In this document: piece after piece, positions 41,615 through 50,900 of the stretch | How the letters are laid out: each line of letters opens with the position of its first letter | How positions within the stretch are numbered: position 1 is the first letter of the stretch | NCBI GenBank assembly: GCA_964550345.1 | Contig: CAZJYZ010000014.1 | Coordinates: 1 to 64,000 of the forward strand | Reading direction: 5' to 3' | DNA from: JAAEUB01 sp964550345 | Lineage (GTDB): Bacteria; Pseudomonadota; Alphaproteobacteria; Rhodobacterales; Rhodobacteraceae | Length of the DNA stretch: 64,000 bases | Notes under the pieces: model-generated | The model's database searches: none | Seen by the model: only the letters and a program-made list of their open reading frames with translations | Told to the model about the DNA's origin: nothing | Program-made: the position numbers and the translations under genes

Positions 41615-44600
41615 CTACTGGACAGTTAGCGGTACGCGCTCAATGACCGTTCGATCCAGGTTCATGACATAACGCAATTCATAATCACCTGCCGCTTCCG
41701 GTACCTTGATCGTTAGCGGCGAGCCGTCGCTGGTGCGGGCATAGGTTTCATGGCCTTTGTCACCGATACGCGAGATGGCGATGTAGTCCCCTCTGTAATC
41801 CGGCCCCTGCCAGGTAACCATCATTGTGCCGCCAGCCGTCGCAACGCTGTCGAATTGCAAAGCTGCTGTCACCGGTTCGACTGTCAGCGTCTGACGTTCA
41901 AGTACCACACGGTCCGTGCCTTGCATGACATAGCGCAGTTCATAAGTACCCGGTTCTGCCGGTACCTGAACGCGCAATGGGCTGCCTTCACGGGCATAGG
42001 TGTAGGATTCGTAGCCATTTGCTTTGGCGCCCGGTTCTGCAATCGACAGGTAATCGTTGCGATAATCCGGCCCCTGCCAGGTTACCAGAAGGTCCGAGCC
42101 GGCAATGGTGCTGGCCTCAGCCTCCAAGTTGGCGGAGACCGGCGTAACTGTGATTGACTGGCTGACCAGAACCGCACGATCAGTGCCTCGTACAATATAG
42201 CGCAGCTCATATTCCCCCGGCTCCGAGGGCATTTGCAGACGCAGCGGGCTGCCGTCGCGGGTATAGGTGTAGCTTTCATATTGGTTAGGCTTGGCGCCAG
42301 GCTCTGCCACCGAAAGGTGATCATTTTTACCGTCCGGTCCGGTCCAGGAAATGACCAGTTCGCTACCTGCCGGGGCATTGTCCGGGGCATCAAGCATCGC
42401 GGAAACCGCGGTGATTGTAATGGGCTTGCGCACCAGAATGTCGCGATCGGTGCCCCGTACGATATAGCGCAACTCATATTCCCCGGGTTCTGTTGGCATT
42501 TGCAGCGAAAGCGGGCTGCCTTCACGGGTATAAGTGTAGCTTTCGTACTGGTTCGGCTTGTCGCCTGGTTTGGCCACACTGATGTGATCGTTCTGGCCGC
42601 CAGGGCCGCTCCAGGACAAGACCAAGGAAGAATTCGCCGTGGCGCTTTCTGGTGCGTCGATTGAGGCGCTGACCGCGTCAATGGTGATCGGTACCTGCGC
42701 CAATATGCGCCTTGGATTGCCCGAAGCAACATAGCGTAGCTCGTACTCTCCCGGCTCGGTCGGCATTTGCAGGGAAAGCGGGCTGCCTTTACGGGTATAG
42801 GTATAGCTTTCATACTGGTTTGGCCGGGCGCCGATCTCTGCCACTGAGATATGGTCGTTCTTATAGTCCGGACCAGTCCAGTTGATCACCAGTTTAGAGG
42901 ACGCAGCCGCATTCACAGGCGCATCAATCGAGGCTGAAATATCGGTAAGCACGATATTGCGCTGTGCCAGAACGGTATGGTCCTGCCCAACCACATAACG
43001 CAACTCATATTCTCCCGGCTCCAGTGGTGTCGATAATTGAGCGGGGCTGCCATTTCTGGTGTATTCATAATGCCGGTACTGGTTATCACGGCTGCCAATC
43101 TCGGAAATTGCGACATAGTCGTTCTGATAATCCGGCCCTTCCCAGATCAGTTCGATATCTGACCCTGCAGGAGCGGTTTCCGGCGCATCCAGACTGGCCA
43201 GAACCTCAACCACCTCAATGGCGGTACGGCCCGCCACATGGCGGCCGACGCCCAGAACATAGCGGATTTCATAAGATCCCGGCTCGGCAGGCATCAGAAG
43301 GGGCAAGGGATTGCCTTCTTCGGTATAGGTGTAATTCACGTAATAGGCATCGCCCTGATCCACACTGGCAACGGTCAGATAATCTTTCTGATAATCCGGC
43401 CCGGTCCAGCCGACCTGAATGGTCGATCCTGCTACTGCCGTGGCCGGCGCATCAAAGCCGATATCAAGTGGCGTGACCTCGATCATCCTGCGGGCGATGA
43501 CCTTGCCGGGACCCTTCAGGTAATAGCGTATCTCATATTTCCCGGCTTCAGGCGGCATGCGCAGCATGGCGACGTTTTCCACACTTTCCTCGGTATGTGC
43601 ATAGTGATGGTAATGCCCGTCACCCATGTCGGTATCTGCGGATGTCAGGAAATCACCATCAGCGTCCGGACCGGTCCATGTGACCGCGACCAAAGACCCG
43701 GCCGGGGCGCTGGCAGGGGCCTCAAGTGTGGCTGGCGGGATGTATTCGGGCAGGACAAGCGTCACCGTCATGTTACTGTCTGCCACGGTAAAGGTGGTCT
43801 CGGCGCTGACTTCGTCCATGACTCGCAATACGCTGACCTGCCCAGTGCCGGGCATGAGGTCATTGATGAATTGCGCACCGGTCTGGTCTTCAACCAGATG
43901 GTCCGTCCCGTCCATGGCCATGTTCCAGATCAGACCATCGGTGATAACCGGGCCGCCTTCGCCTTCGGTGGCACGGAAGGTGACCGTGACGGGCTGGGGT
44001 TCAGGCTCAGGTGCTGCTTCGGCCACTTCCTGCAAGGCATCAGCAAGCTCATCGGCATTATCTGCTGGCAGATAAGTGCCGCCGGTTTCTTCGGCCAGAC
44101 ATTGCAATTGCGCCTGTGTCGCCGGGTCGGTGACATCAAAACCGATGACATGGGTGGTAAAGTTCACCCCGGTCTCTTCCAGCTGGCGACCCACTGCGCA
44201 GGGGTCCAGTTCGCAGGTCTCAATGCCGTCGGATACCAGAATAACGGTGGCGACCTCTTCGGTGTATTTCAACGCTTCGGCGGCCTGAATAACTGCGGCG
44301 GACAGCGGTGTTTTACCCCGTGGGCTGATGCTGTTAACCGTTGCGGCAATGGTGGCGCGATCGGTGCCGGGCAGGTGCAGGGTTTCAATATCGCTGCAAT
44401 CGCCCTTGCGGCGATGACCGTAGGCGGTCAGGCCTAAAAGCTGATCTTCCGGCAGGTTTGCCAACAAATCCCCGATCACCTGTTGCGCGATAGTGATTTT
44501 CGCCACCCCGTCAATCTGCCCCCACATAGAGCCCGACCCATCCAGAACCAGAATGGCGCGGCTTTGATCCTGCGCCTGGGCCGAGAAGGCTGTGAGCAGG

Positions 44601-44632
44601 GCAAAAATGGCAGGGAGCAGGCGATTTAACAT
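41615..44632 (-). CDS. Secreted VWA-domain protein with eight tandem Ig-like repeats
   Basis: About 1005 residues from ATG 44632 (MLNRLLPAIFALLTAFSAQA, signal peptide; an ATG four codons earlier is possible). Residues ~25-200 are a von Willebrand A domain with MIDAS motif LDGSGSMWG and conserved TPLSAAVIQAAEAL…VILVSDGIETC. After a Glu/Pro linker (EPEPQP) and a beta-rich module come eight repeats of 83-92 residues, each with the pattern APxxAxAGSxxxxxWxGPDxxxDxxxxAxxG…YxYTxxGSPLxLxMPxEPGxYELRYV. Repeats 4-7 are most alike. Likely an adhesive or envelope-stress protein of the periplasm or surface. Transcribed away from uvrA. Confidence 0.88.
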   Translation of the reverse strand: MLNRLLPAIFALLTAFSAQAQDQSRAILVLDGSGSMWGQIDGVAKITIAQQVIGDLLANLPEDQLLGLTAYGHRRKGDCSDIETLHLPGTDRATIAATVNSISPRGKTPLSAAVIQAAEALKYTEEVATVILVSDGIETCELDPCAVGRQLEETGVNFTTHVIGFDVTDPATQAQLQCLAEETGGTYLPADNADELADALQEVAEAAPEPEPQPVTVTFRATEGEGGPVITDGLIWNMAMDGTDHLVEDQTGAQFINDLMPGTGQVSVLRVMDEVSAETTFTVADSNMTVTLVLPEYIPPATLEAPASAPAGSLVAVTWTGPDADGDFLTSADTDMGDGHYHHYAHTEESVENVAMLRMPPEAGKYEIRYYLKGPGKVIARRMIEVTPLDIGFDAPATAVAGSTIQVGWTGPDYQKDYLTVASVDQGDAYYVNYTYTEEGNPLPLLMPAEPGSYEIRYVLGVGRHVAGRTAIEVVEVLASLDAPETAPAGSDIELIWEGPDYQNDYVAISEIGSRDNQYRHYEYTRNGSPAQLSTPLEPGEYELRYVVGQDHTVLAQRNIVLTDISASIDAPVNAAASSKLVINWTGPDYKNDHISVAEIGARPNQYESYTYTRKGSPLSLQMPTEPGEYELRYVASGNPRRILAQVPITIDAVSASIDAPESATANSSLVLSWSGPGGQNDHISVAKPGDKPNQYESYTYTREGSPLSLQMPTEPGEYELRYIVRGTDRDILVRKPITITAVSAMLDAPDNAPAGSELVISWTGPDGKNDHLSVAEPGAKPNQYESYTYTRDGSPLRLQMPSEPGEYELRYIVRGTDRAVLVSQSITVTPVSANLEAEASTIAGSDLLVTWQGPDYRNDYLSIAEPGAKANGYESYTYAREGSPLRVQVPAEPGTYELRYVMQGTDRVVLERQTLTVEPVTAALQFDSVATAGGTMMVTWQGPDYRGDYIAISRIGDKGHETYARTSDGSPLTIKVPEAAGDYELRYVMNLDRTVIERVPLTVQ

Positions 44633-44796
44633 GAAGCACCTCAATATATTGAAATCATGGGGTTCTTATAGCCCGATTCACTAAGGAACATTAACCCTGT
44701 AAATTCCACGATCAAATATTCCCCCTTTGTTCTCATTTTTTGATTGGCCTTACAGCGATCATCGCCTATCTCTTAAGAACGTATTAAGGGGTGCCT

Positions 44797-47661
44797 ATGG
44801 CCGAGCTGAAACATATAGAAGTACGCGGCGCGCGCGAACATAATCTCAAGTCAATCGATGTGGATATCCCGCGCGACCAACTTGTTGTTATCACAGGGCT
44901 TTCCGGGTCCGGCAAGTCCAGCCTCGCTTTTGACACAATCTATGCCGAAGGGCAAAGGCGGTACGTCGAATCGCTCAGCGCCTATGCCCGCCAGTTCCTC
45001 GATATGATGGAAAAGCCGGATGTTGATCACATCGCTGGCCTGTCCCCGGCAATTTCCATTGAACAAAAGACCACATCGAAGAACCCACGCTCAACCGTTG
45101 GCACGGTGACCGAGATTTACGATTACCTGCGCTTGCTATTTGCCCGCGCTGGCACGCCTTATTCGCCGGCAACCGGCAAGCCGATCGAAGCCCAGCAGGT
45201 GCAGGATATGGTCGACCGGATCATGACGATGGAAGAGGGCACCCGCGGCTATTTGCTGGCACCGATCATCCGCGACCGCAAAGGGGAATACCGAAAAGAA
45301 TTCAGCGAGTTACGCAAGCAGGGCTTTCAGCGTGTCAAGGTTGATGGCGGCTTTTATGAACTTGAAGATCCTCCGAAACTGAACAAGAAGATCCGCCATG
45401 ACATTGACGTTGTGGTGGACCGGATCGTGGTGCGTGAAGGGCTGGAGACCCGGTTGGCGGACAGCTTGCGCACGGCGCTTGATCTGGCCGATGGCATCGC
45501 CATTCTGGAAATCGCGCCAAAACCGGAAGAGGGCGAGCCTGAGCGCATAACCTTCTCGGAAAATTTCGCTTGTCCGGTATCCGGTTTCACCATCCCCGAG
45601 ATTGAGCCGCGCCTGTTTTCCTTCAACGCGCCCTTTGGCGCCTGCCCGGAATGTGACGGGCTGGGAAAAGAGCTGTTTTTTGACGAACGTCTGGTCGTGC
45701 CAGACAGCGCATTGCGCCTCTATGACGGGGCTTTGGCCCCGTGGCGCAAAGGCAAGTCGCCCTATTTTCTGCAAACAATTGAAAGCATTGCGCGCCATTA
45801 CGAGTTTGACAAGAACACGCCGTGGAAGGACCTGCCCGAGGCGGTCCAGAAGATCTTTCTCTATGGTTCCGGTAAGGACGAAATCCGTTTTCGCTTTGAC
45901 GAAGGTGGCCGGGTTTATGAGGTCACGCGCCCCTTTGAGGGGGTCATTCCCAATATGGAGCGGCGCTACCGTGAGACGGACAGCAACTGGATTCGGGAAG
46001 AATTCGAACGCTATCAGAACAACCGCCCCTGTGCGGCTTGCGGAGGTTACCGCCTGCGCGACGAGGCACTGGCAGTAAAGATTGCCGGGCTGCATGCGGG
46101 CGAAGTGGTGCAGATGTCGATCCGCGAGGCGTTTGACTGGTGCGAAAAAGTGCCGGAAAACCTGACTGCGCAGAAGAATGAGATTGCCCGCGCTATCCTT
46201 AAGGAAATCCGCGAACGCCTTGGTTTCCTTAACAATGTTGGCCTTGAATACCTAACGCTGGCACGCAATTCAGGCACGCTTTCCGGCGGGGAAAGCCAAC
46301 GCATTCGCCTTGCCAGCCAGATCGGCTCGGGCCTGACCGGGGTGCTTTATGTGCTGGATGAACCCTCGATCGGGCTACATCAACGCGACAATGGTCGGTT
46401 GCTAGAGACACTGAAAAACCTGCGCGATCAGGGCAACACGGTGATCGTGGTAGAACATGACGAAGAAGCGATCCGCGAGGCGGATTATGTTTTCGACATT
46501 GGTCCCGGTGCTGGTGTGCATGGTGGCGAGATCGTCGCCGAGGGGGCACCGGCGGATATTGCCGCCAATCCGGCTTCGATCACGGGGCAGTATCTGACCG
46601 GCTCACGTGAGATTACCGTGCCCAAAGTTCGCCGTAAGGGTAGTGGTAAAAAACTTAGTATTATCAAGGCGACAGGTAACAACCTTAAAGCTGTTACGGC
46701 GCATTTCCCGTTGGGAAAATTCGTCTGTGTCACCGGTGTTTCCGGCGGCGGTAAGTCAACCCTGACCATTGAGACCTTGTTCAAAACTGCCTCTATGCGT
46801 CTCAATGGCGCGCGTCAGACGCCCGCGCCTTGTGAAACCATCAAGGGTCTCGAGCATCTCGACAAGGTGATCGACATCGATCAGCGCCCCATTGGCCGCA
46901 CGCCGCGCTCAAACCCCGCCACCTATACCGGCGCCTTCACGCCGATCCGTGACTGGTTTGCGGGGCTACCTGAAAGTAAAGCGCGCGGTTACAAGCCCGG
47001 GCGTTTTTCGTTCAACGTAAAAGGCGGGCGCTGTGAGGCCTGTCAGGGCGACGGGCTGATCAAGATTGAGATGCATTTCCTGCCCGATGTTTATGTCCAG
47101 TGTGAGACCTGCAAGGGCGCGCGCTACAACAGGGAAACCCTGGAAATTCGCTTTAAAGGCAAATCGATAGCGGACGTTCTTGATATGACGGTGGAGGATT
47201 CACTTGAGTTCTTCAAAGCCGTACCGGTGATCCGCGACAAGATGGAAGCCCTGATGCGGGTGGGTCTTGGCTATATCAAGGTCGGCCAACCGGCGACAAC
47301 GCTTTCGGGGGGGGAAGCCCAGCGGGTGAAGCTGTCAAAAGAGCTGTCTAAACGTGCCACGGGGCGTACGCTTTACATCCTCGATGAACCAACGACGGGG
47401 CTGCATTTCGAGGATGTGAAGAAACTTCTGGAAGTGTTGCACAAGCTGGTGGAGCAGGGCAATTCCGTGGTGGTGATCGAACATAACCTTGATGTGGTGA
47501 AAACCGCGGATCACATCATTGATATCGGCCCCGAAGGTGGCGATGGCGGCGGTAAGATCGTGGCAGTCGGTACGCCTGAGCAGGTCGCAAAGGCCGAAGG
47601 CTCCTATACCGGGCATTACCTGAAAGAGATGCTGCGCCCACGCGACGTCGCGGCGGAATAA
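44797..47661 (+). CDS. uvrA: Excinuclease ABC subunit A
   Basis: 954 residues. Two ABC ATPase halves: Walker A GLSGSGKSSLAFDTIYAEGQRRYVE and GVSGGGKSTL, signatures LSGGESQRIRL and LSGGEAQRVKL, zinc-finger cysteines in CPECDGLG / CAACGGYRL and CEACQGDG / CETCKGARYN. Damage recognition in nucleotide excision repair. ATG 44797 follows AAGGGG; a GTG at 44791 is less likely. I did not find a GTTC-N7-GTTC LexA site in the upstream region. Confidence 0.97.
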   Translation: MAELKHIEVRGAREHNLKSIDVDIPRDQLVVITGLSGSGKSSLAFDTIYAEGQRRYVESLSAYARQFLDMMEKPDVDHIAGLSPAISIEQKTTSKNPRSTVGTVTEIYDYLRLLFARAGTPYSPATGKPIEAQQVQDMVDRIMTMEEGTRGYLLAPIIRDRKGEYRKEFSELRKQGFQRVKVDGGFYELEDPPKLNKKIRHDIDVVVDRIVVREGLETRLADSLRTALDLADGIAILEIAPKPEEGEPERITFSENFACPVSGFTIPEIEPRLFSFNAPFGACPECDGLGKELFFDERLVVPDSALRLYDGALAPWRKGKSPYFLQTIESIARHYEFDKNTPWKDLPEAVQKIFLYGSGKDEIRFRFDEGGRVYEVTRPFEGVIPNMERRYRETDSNWIREEFERYQNNRPCAACGGYRLRDEALAVKIAGLHAGEVVQMSIREAFDWCEKVPENLTAQKNEIARAILKEIRERLGFLNNVGLEYLTLARNSGTLSGGESQRIRLASQIGSGLTGVLYVLDEPSIGLHQRDNGRLLETLKNLRDQGNTVIVVEHDEEAIREADYVFDIGPGAGVHGGEIVAEGAPADIAANPASITGQYLTGSREITVPKVRRKGSGKKLSIIKATGNNLKAVTAHFPLGKFVCVTGVSGGGKSTLTIETLFKTASMRLNGARQTPAPCETIKGLEHLDKVIDIDQRPIGRTPRSNPATYTGAFTPIRDWFAGLPESKARGYKPGRFSFNVKGGRCEACQGDGLIKIEMHFLPDVYVQCETCKGARYNRETLEIRFKGKSIADVLDMTVEDSLEFFKAVPVIRDKMEALMRVGLGYIKVGQPATTLSGGEAQRVKLSKELSKRATGRTLYILDEPTTGLHFEDVKKLLEVLHKLVEQGNSVVVIEHNLDVVKTADHIIDIGPEGGDGGGKIVAVGTPEQVAKAEGSYTGHYLKEMLRPRDVAAE

Positions 47662-47676
47662 TCCGGCAGAATCCAC

Positions 47677-47707
47677 AAAAAAAGGCGCCCGGGGGAAGCC
47701 GGGCGCC
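47677..47707 (-). terminator. Terminator of the iron-binding protein gene
   Basis: On the reverse strand: GGCGCCCGG-CTTCCC-CCGGGCGCC then seven T. Lies 39 bases after that gene's stop. Confidence 0.88.
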
Positions 47708-47745
47708 AGTGAAGGTGATATAAACCACCTTTGAAGGCCATGGGA

Positions 47746-48753
47746 TTAGCCGTCGAAATTGATCTCTTGCATCAGTCTAAGTGCAGCCGGGCGCAGGGCC
47801 GCGACTTCCATCAGGTTGACACCGTCCGGCGTGAAGCTGCCCCAGCTTTGAACCAGTTCACTGGCTTCGGTTCCCGGGGCAATCGGATATTCAAAGACGT
47901 CTGCCGCATAAATTTCCTGCGCTTTCGGGGAAGCCAGATATTCCATCAGGGCAATCGCCGCGTCGCGGTTTGGGGCGTGTTTGGTCAGGGCCACGCCAGA
48001 GACGTTCACATGCGTGCCGGCCCCTTCAAACACGGGAAATACGACATCCACGGCTTCGGCCCAAGGGACCTGCTCGGGGTCACCCAGCATCGCGCCCATA
48101 TAATAGGTGTTGCCAAGCGAGATGTCGCATTCTCCGGCCCAGATCGCTTTGACCTGCGCGCGGTCGTTGCCCTGAGGTTTGCGCGCCAGATTGGCCTTGA
48201 TCCCTTCGAGCCAGGTGCGGGTGGCATCCTCGCCGTGGTGGTGGATATAGGCGGCAACCATGGCCAGCGAGTAGGCGTGGGTGCCGCTGCGGGTGCAGAT
48301 GCGCCCCTGCCATTTCGGGTCGGCAAGATCTTCGTAGGTGGTTACTTCGCCTTCAGCCACGCGGGTCTTTGAGGCATAGACGACGCGGGCGCGTGAGGTC
48401 AGGCCGAACCATTCATAATTCGGGTCCCGCAGGGTGGCGGGGATATTCGTGTTCAGAATGTCCGAGTTGACCGGTTGCGTCAGCCCGGCAGTGACCACCG
48501 CGGCAAGGCGCGAAATATCCGTTGTCAGAACCAGATCAGCCGGTGAACGCGATCCTTCTGCCTTAAGACGTTCCGTCATGCCTTTGTTCAGAAACGCGAT
48601 ATTAACGTTTATACCGGTTTCTTCGGTAAACCCGTCGATCAGCGGCTGGATCAGTTCGGGCTGGCGGTAGGAATAGATGTTCACCTCGTCCGCGAAGGAT
48701 GGTGCGGCAATCGTGGCGGCAATAAGCGTGGCAGAGAGTCGGGCAAGTTTCAT
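47746..48753 (-). CDS. Iron(III) ABC transporter periplasmic binding protein
   Basis: 335 residues, signal peptide MKLARLSATLIAATIAAPSFA. FbpA/FutA type: VNIYSYRQPELIQPLIDGFTEETGINV…, LVLTTDISRL, and the iron-ligand tyrosines in LGNTYYMGAM; RICTRSGTHAYSLAMVAAYI and KAQEIYAADVFEYPI are family signatures. The permease and ATPase genes are not in the window. A TGA-N9-TCG element upstream may place it under iron control. Confidence 0.93.
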   Translation of the reverse strand: MKLARLSATLIAATIAAPSFADEVNIYSYRQPELIQPLIDGFTEETGINVNIAFLNKGMTERLKAEGSRSPADLVLTTDISRLAAVVTAGLTQPVNSDILNTNIPATLRDPNYEWFGLTSRARVVYASKTRVAEGEVTTYEDLADPKWQGRICTRSGTHAYSLAMVAAYIHHHGEDATRTWLEGIKANLARKPQGNDRAQVKAIWAGECDISLGNTYYMGAMLGDPEQVPWAEAVDVVFPVFEGAGTHVNVSGVALTKHAPNRDAAIALMEYLASPKAQEIYAADVFEYPIAPGTEASELVQSWGSFTPDGVNLMEVAALRPAALRLMQEINFDG

Positions 48754-48807
48754 GGGATCCTCCTGATTGCGGAGACTAAACCAGAGTCTTTCTCTAAGGT
48801 CAATACC

Positions 48808-48822
48808 TGATTAAAAGTATCG
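48808..48822. promoter_or_regulatory. Possible iron-responsive (Iron-Rhodo-box-like) site
   Basis: TGATTAAAAGTATCG resembles the alphaproteobacterial RirA/IscR-type consensus TGA-N9-TCA except for its last base. It lies 55 bases upstream of the iron-binding protein gene. Confidence 0.35.
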
Positions 48823-48842
48823 GATACTTATGGCGAGGATTT

Positions 48843-49655
48843 TTAACGCGCCTTTTGCGCCTCCCACAGCGCGTCCATTTCCTCAAGGCTGGCATCTTCT
48901 GGTCGGCTCCCTTCTTGATGAAGGGCGCTCTCTATGCCCTTGAAACGGCGTTCAAACTTGTTGTTTGTCAGGCGCAGAGCCTGCTCTGGGTCCAACTTTA
49001 AATGCCGCGCCAGATTTGCCATGACGAATAACAAATCTCCGAACTCTTCCTCCACCTCGGCTTGCGACAGGTGGTCGCGTGCCTCGGCCAATTCATGTGC
49101 TTCCTCGACGACTTTATCCAGAACGGGGCCAATATCCGGCCAGTCAAATCCGACCCGTGCGGCGCGTTTTTGCAATTTTACCGCCCTGAGCAGGGCTGGA
49201 AGGCCCACAGCGACACCGTCCAAAGTGCCTTTTTCAGCGCGCCCGGAACGCTCGGCGGCTTTAATCGCCTCCCAGTCGCGTGTTTGTTGTTCGGCCGACT
49301 TGTCGCGGTTTTCCGACCCAAACACATGGGGGTGACGGGCGACCATTTTGTCGGCGATGGCTTTGGTGACGCTGTCAAAGCTGAACATTCCCGCTTCTTC
49401 GCCCATAGCGGTGTGGTATACGGTTTGCAGCAGCAGATCGCCCAATTCACCCTCCAACTCACCCCAAGCCTGCCTTTCAATGGCGTCTGCGACTTCGTAA
49501 GCCTCCTCGATTGTATATGGTGCGATCGAGGCGAAATCCTGCTCTATATCCCACGGGCAGCCGGTTTCGGGATCGCGCAGGCGGCGCATGATCTCGAGTA
49601 GCCGTGGCAGGCCGCCATTTGGGTCGTTAACAAGTCTGTCGGAAGAATTAGCCAT
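48843..49655 (-). CDS. mazG: Nucleoside triphosphate pyrophosphohydrolase MazG
   Basis: 270 residues with two MazG domains: RLLEIMRRLRDPETGCPWDIEQ (family start), EEAYEVADAIE…ELEGELGDLLLQTVYH (metal-binding EExxE…E), and the second, KVVEEAHELAEAR…VEEEFGDLLFVMANLARHL. It hydrolyses damaged and excess NTPs to NMPs. Confidence 0.95.
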   Translation of the reverse strand: MANSSDRLVNDPNGGLPRLLEIMRRLRDPETGCPWDIEQDFASIAPYTIEEAYEVADAIERQAWGELEGELGDLLLQTVYHTAMGEEAGMFSFDSVTKAIADKMVARHPHVFGSENRDKSAEQQTRDWEAIKAAERSGRAEKGTLDGVAVGLPALLRAVKLQKRAARVGFDWPDIGPVLDKVVEEAHELAEARDHLSQAEVEEEFGDLLFVMANLARHLKLDPEQALRLTNNKFERRFKGIESALHQEGSRPEDASLEEMDALWEAQKAR

Positions 49656-49717
49656 TGCGCATGCGCCTTTTTCAGGGTCTGTCTTTCTTTAACAACCCAG
49701 GTCTTAGGAGTTAAGCC

Positions 49718-50865
49718 ATGCCCGTGATAAACCGCATTGCCGATTATGCAGATGACATGAAGGTCTGGCGCCGCTGGATGCATGCGCATCCTGAGCTGCG
49801 TCTGGAATGCCATGAGACCGCGGCTTACGTGGTTGAGCAGCTGAAAGAGTTTGGCGTCGATGAAATACATGAGCGCATCGGTGTCTCGGGCGTCGTGGCG
49901 ATTATCAACGGTCAGTCGGATGGGCCAACGATTGGTTTGCGCGCCGATATGGACGCGCTGCCGATGCAGGAAATGACCGGGCTGGAATATGCCTCCGAGG
50001 TGGAAGGGCGCATGCATGCCTGCGGCCATGACGGGCATACGGCGATGCTGATGGGGGCGGCAAAGTATCTGGCTGAGACCCGACGTTTCAAAGGACGGGT
50101 GGCGTTGATTTTTCAACCGGCGGAAGAGGGCGGCGCCGGGGCCAAGGTGATGTGTGATGAGGGCATGATGGACCGCTTCGACATTGCCGAGGTTTACGGT
50201 ATCCACAACATGCCGGGCATTTTTTCACCGCCCCCGGTGCCTTGATGGCAGCGGTGGATACTTTTGCCGTGCATATTCAGGGCAAGGGTGGGCACGGTGC
50301 CTATCCGCAGGACACGCTGGACCCGGTGATTGCGGCTGCCTCGCTGGCGCAGGCGATCCAGACCATCGTGTCGCGCAACCATGCCTCGGCCAATGATCTT
50401 GTCGTGTCGGTCACGCAAATCCATGCAGGTTCGGCCGATAATATCATCCCCGATACCGCCTTTGTCGGCGGCACGGTGCGCACCTTTGACACAGATGTGC
50501 AAGATATGGTCGAGCGGCGCATGGGCGAGATTGTGGCCGGGCAAATGGCCAGTTTTGGTCTTGAGGCCACCCTGAAATACGAACGCGGCTACCCAGCAAC
50601 CATCAACAACGCTGACAAAGCGTCTTTGGCCGGGCAAGCTGCGGCAGATGTGGTGGGCGAGGCGGCCATGCATTTTGACGCCGAACGTGAAATGGGGGCC
50701 GAAGATTTTTCCTATATGTTACAGGAGCGTCCGGGCGCCTATCTGTTTTTGGGGCAGGGGGATGGCGCCAATGTTCACCACCCGAAATATGACTTCAAGG
50801 ATGAGATCGCACCGATTGGGGCCAGCTTTTTCGCCCGTCTGGTGGAAACGCGGCAACCGGTGTAA
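49718..50865 (+). pseudogene. M20-family amidohydrolase (hippurate/N-acyl amino acid type), frameshifted
   Basis: Two frames together make one M20 peptidase. The first (49718-50245) has RRWMHAHPELRLECHETAAYV, GLRADMDALPMQE, MHACGHDGHTAMLMGAAKYL and EEGGAGAKVM, and ends early after NMPGIFSPP. The second (from 50242) resumes with MAAVDTFAVHIQGKGGHGAYPQDTLDPV and runs to the normal end, including GAEDFSYMLQERPGAY. The family segment between NMPG and T.PG.LMAA is about five residues too short, so a small deletion plus frame change occurred near T6 at 50220-50225. Either a real lesion or a sequence error. Upstream of speB by 35 bases. Confidence 0.85.
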
Positions 50866-50900
50866 TTCAGTGTAATTCTGCAAGGTAAAAGTGGGGACTT

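Noticed and set aside
43238..44437. Forward 399-codon open frame opposite the VWA gene
   Set aside because: Antisense shadow of the VWA gene with no own start signals or known motif.
44640..44796. LexA (SOS) box before uvrA
   Set aside because: I looked for GTTC-N7-GTTC; only single GTTC words with no proper second half were found.
50215..50245. Programmed -1 frameshift in the M20 amidohydrolase
   Set aside because: The T6 run is not in the right phase for a canonical X XXY YYZ slippery site, and the segment is also several residues too short.
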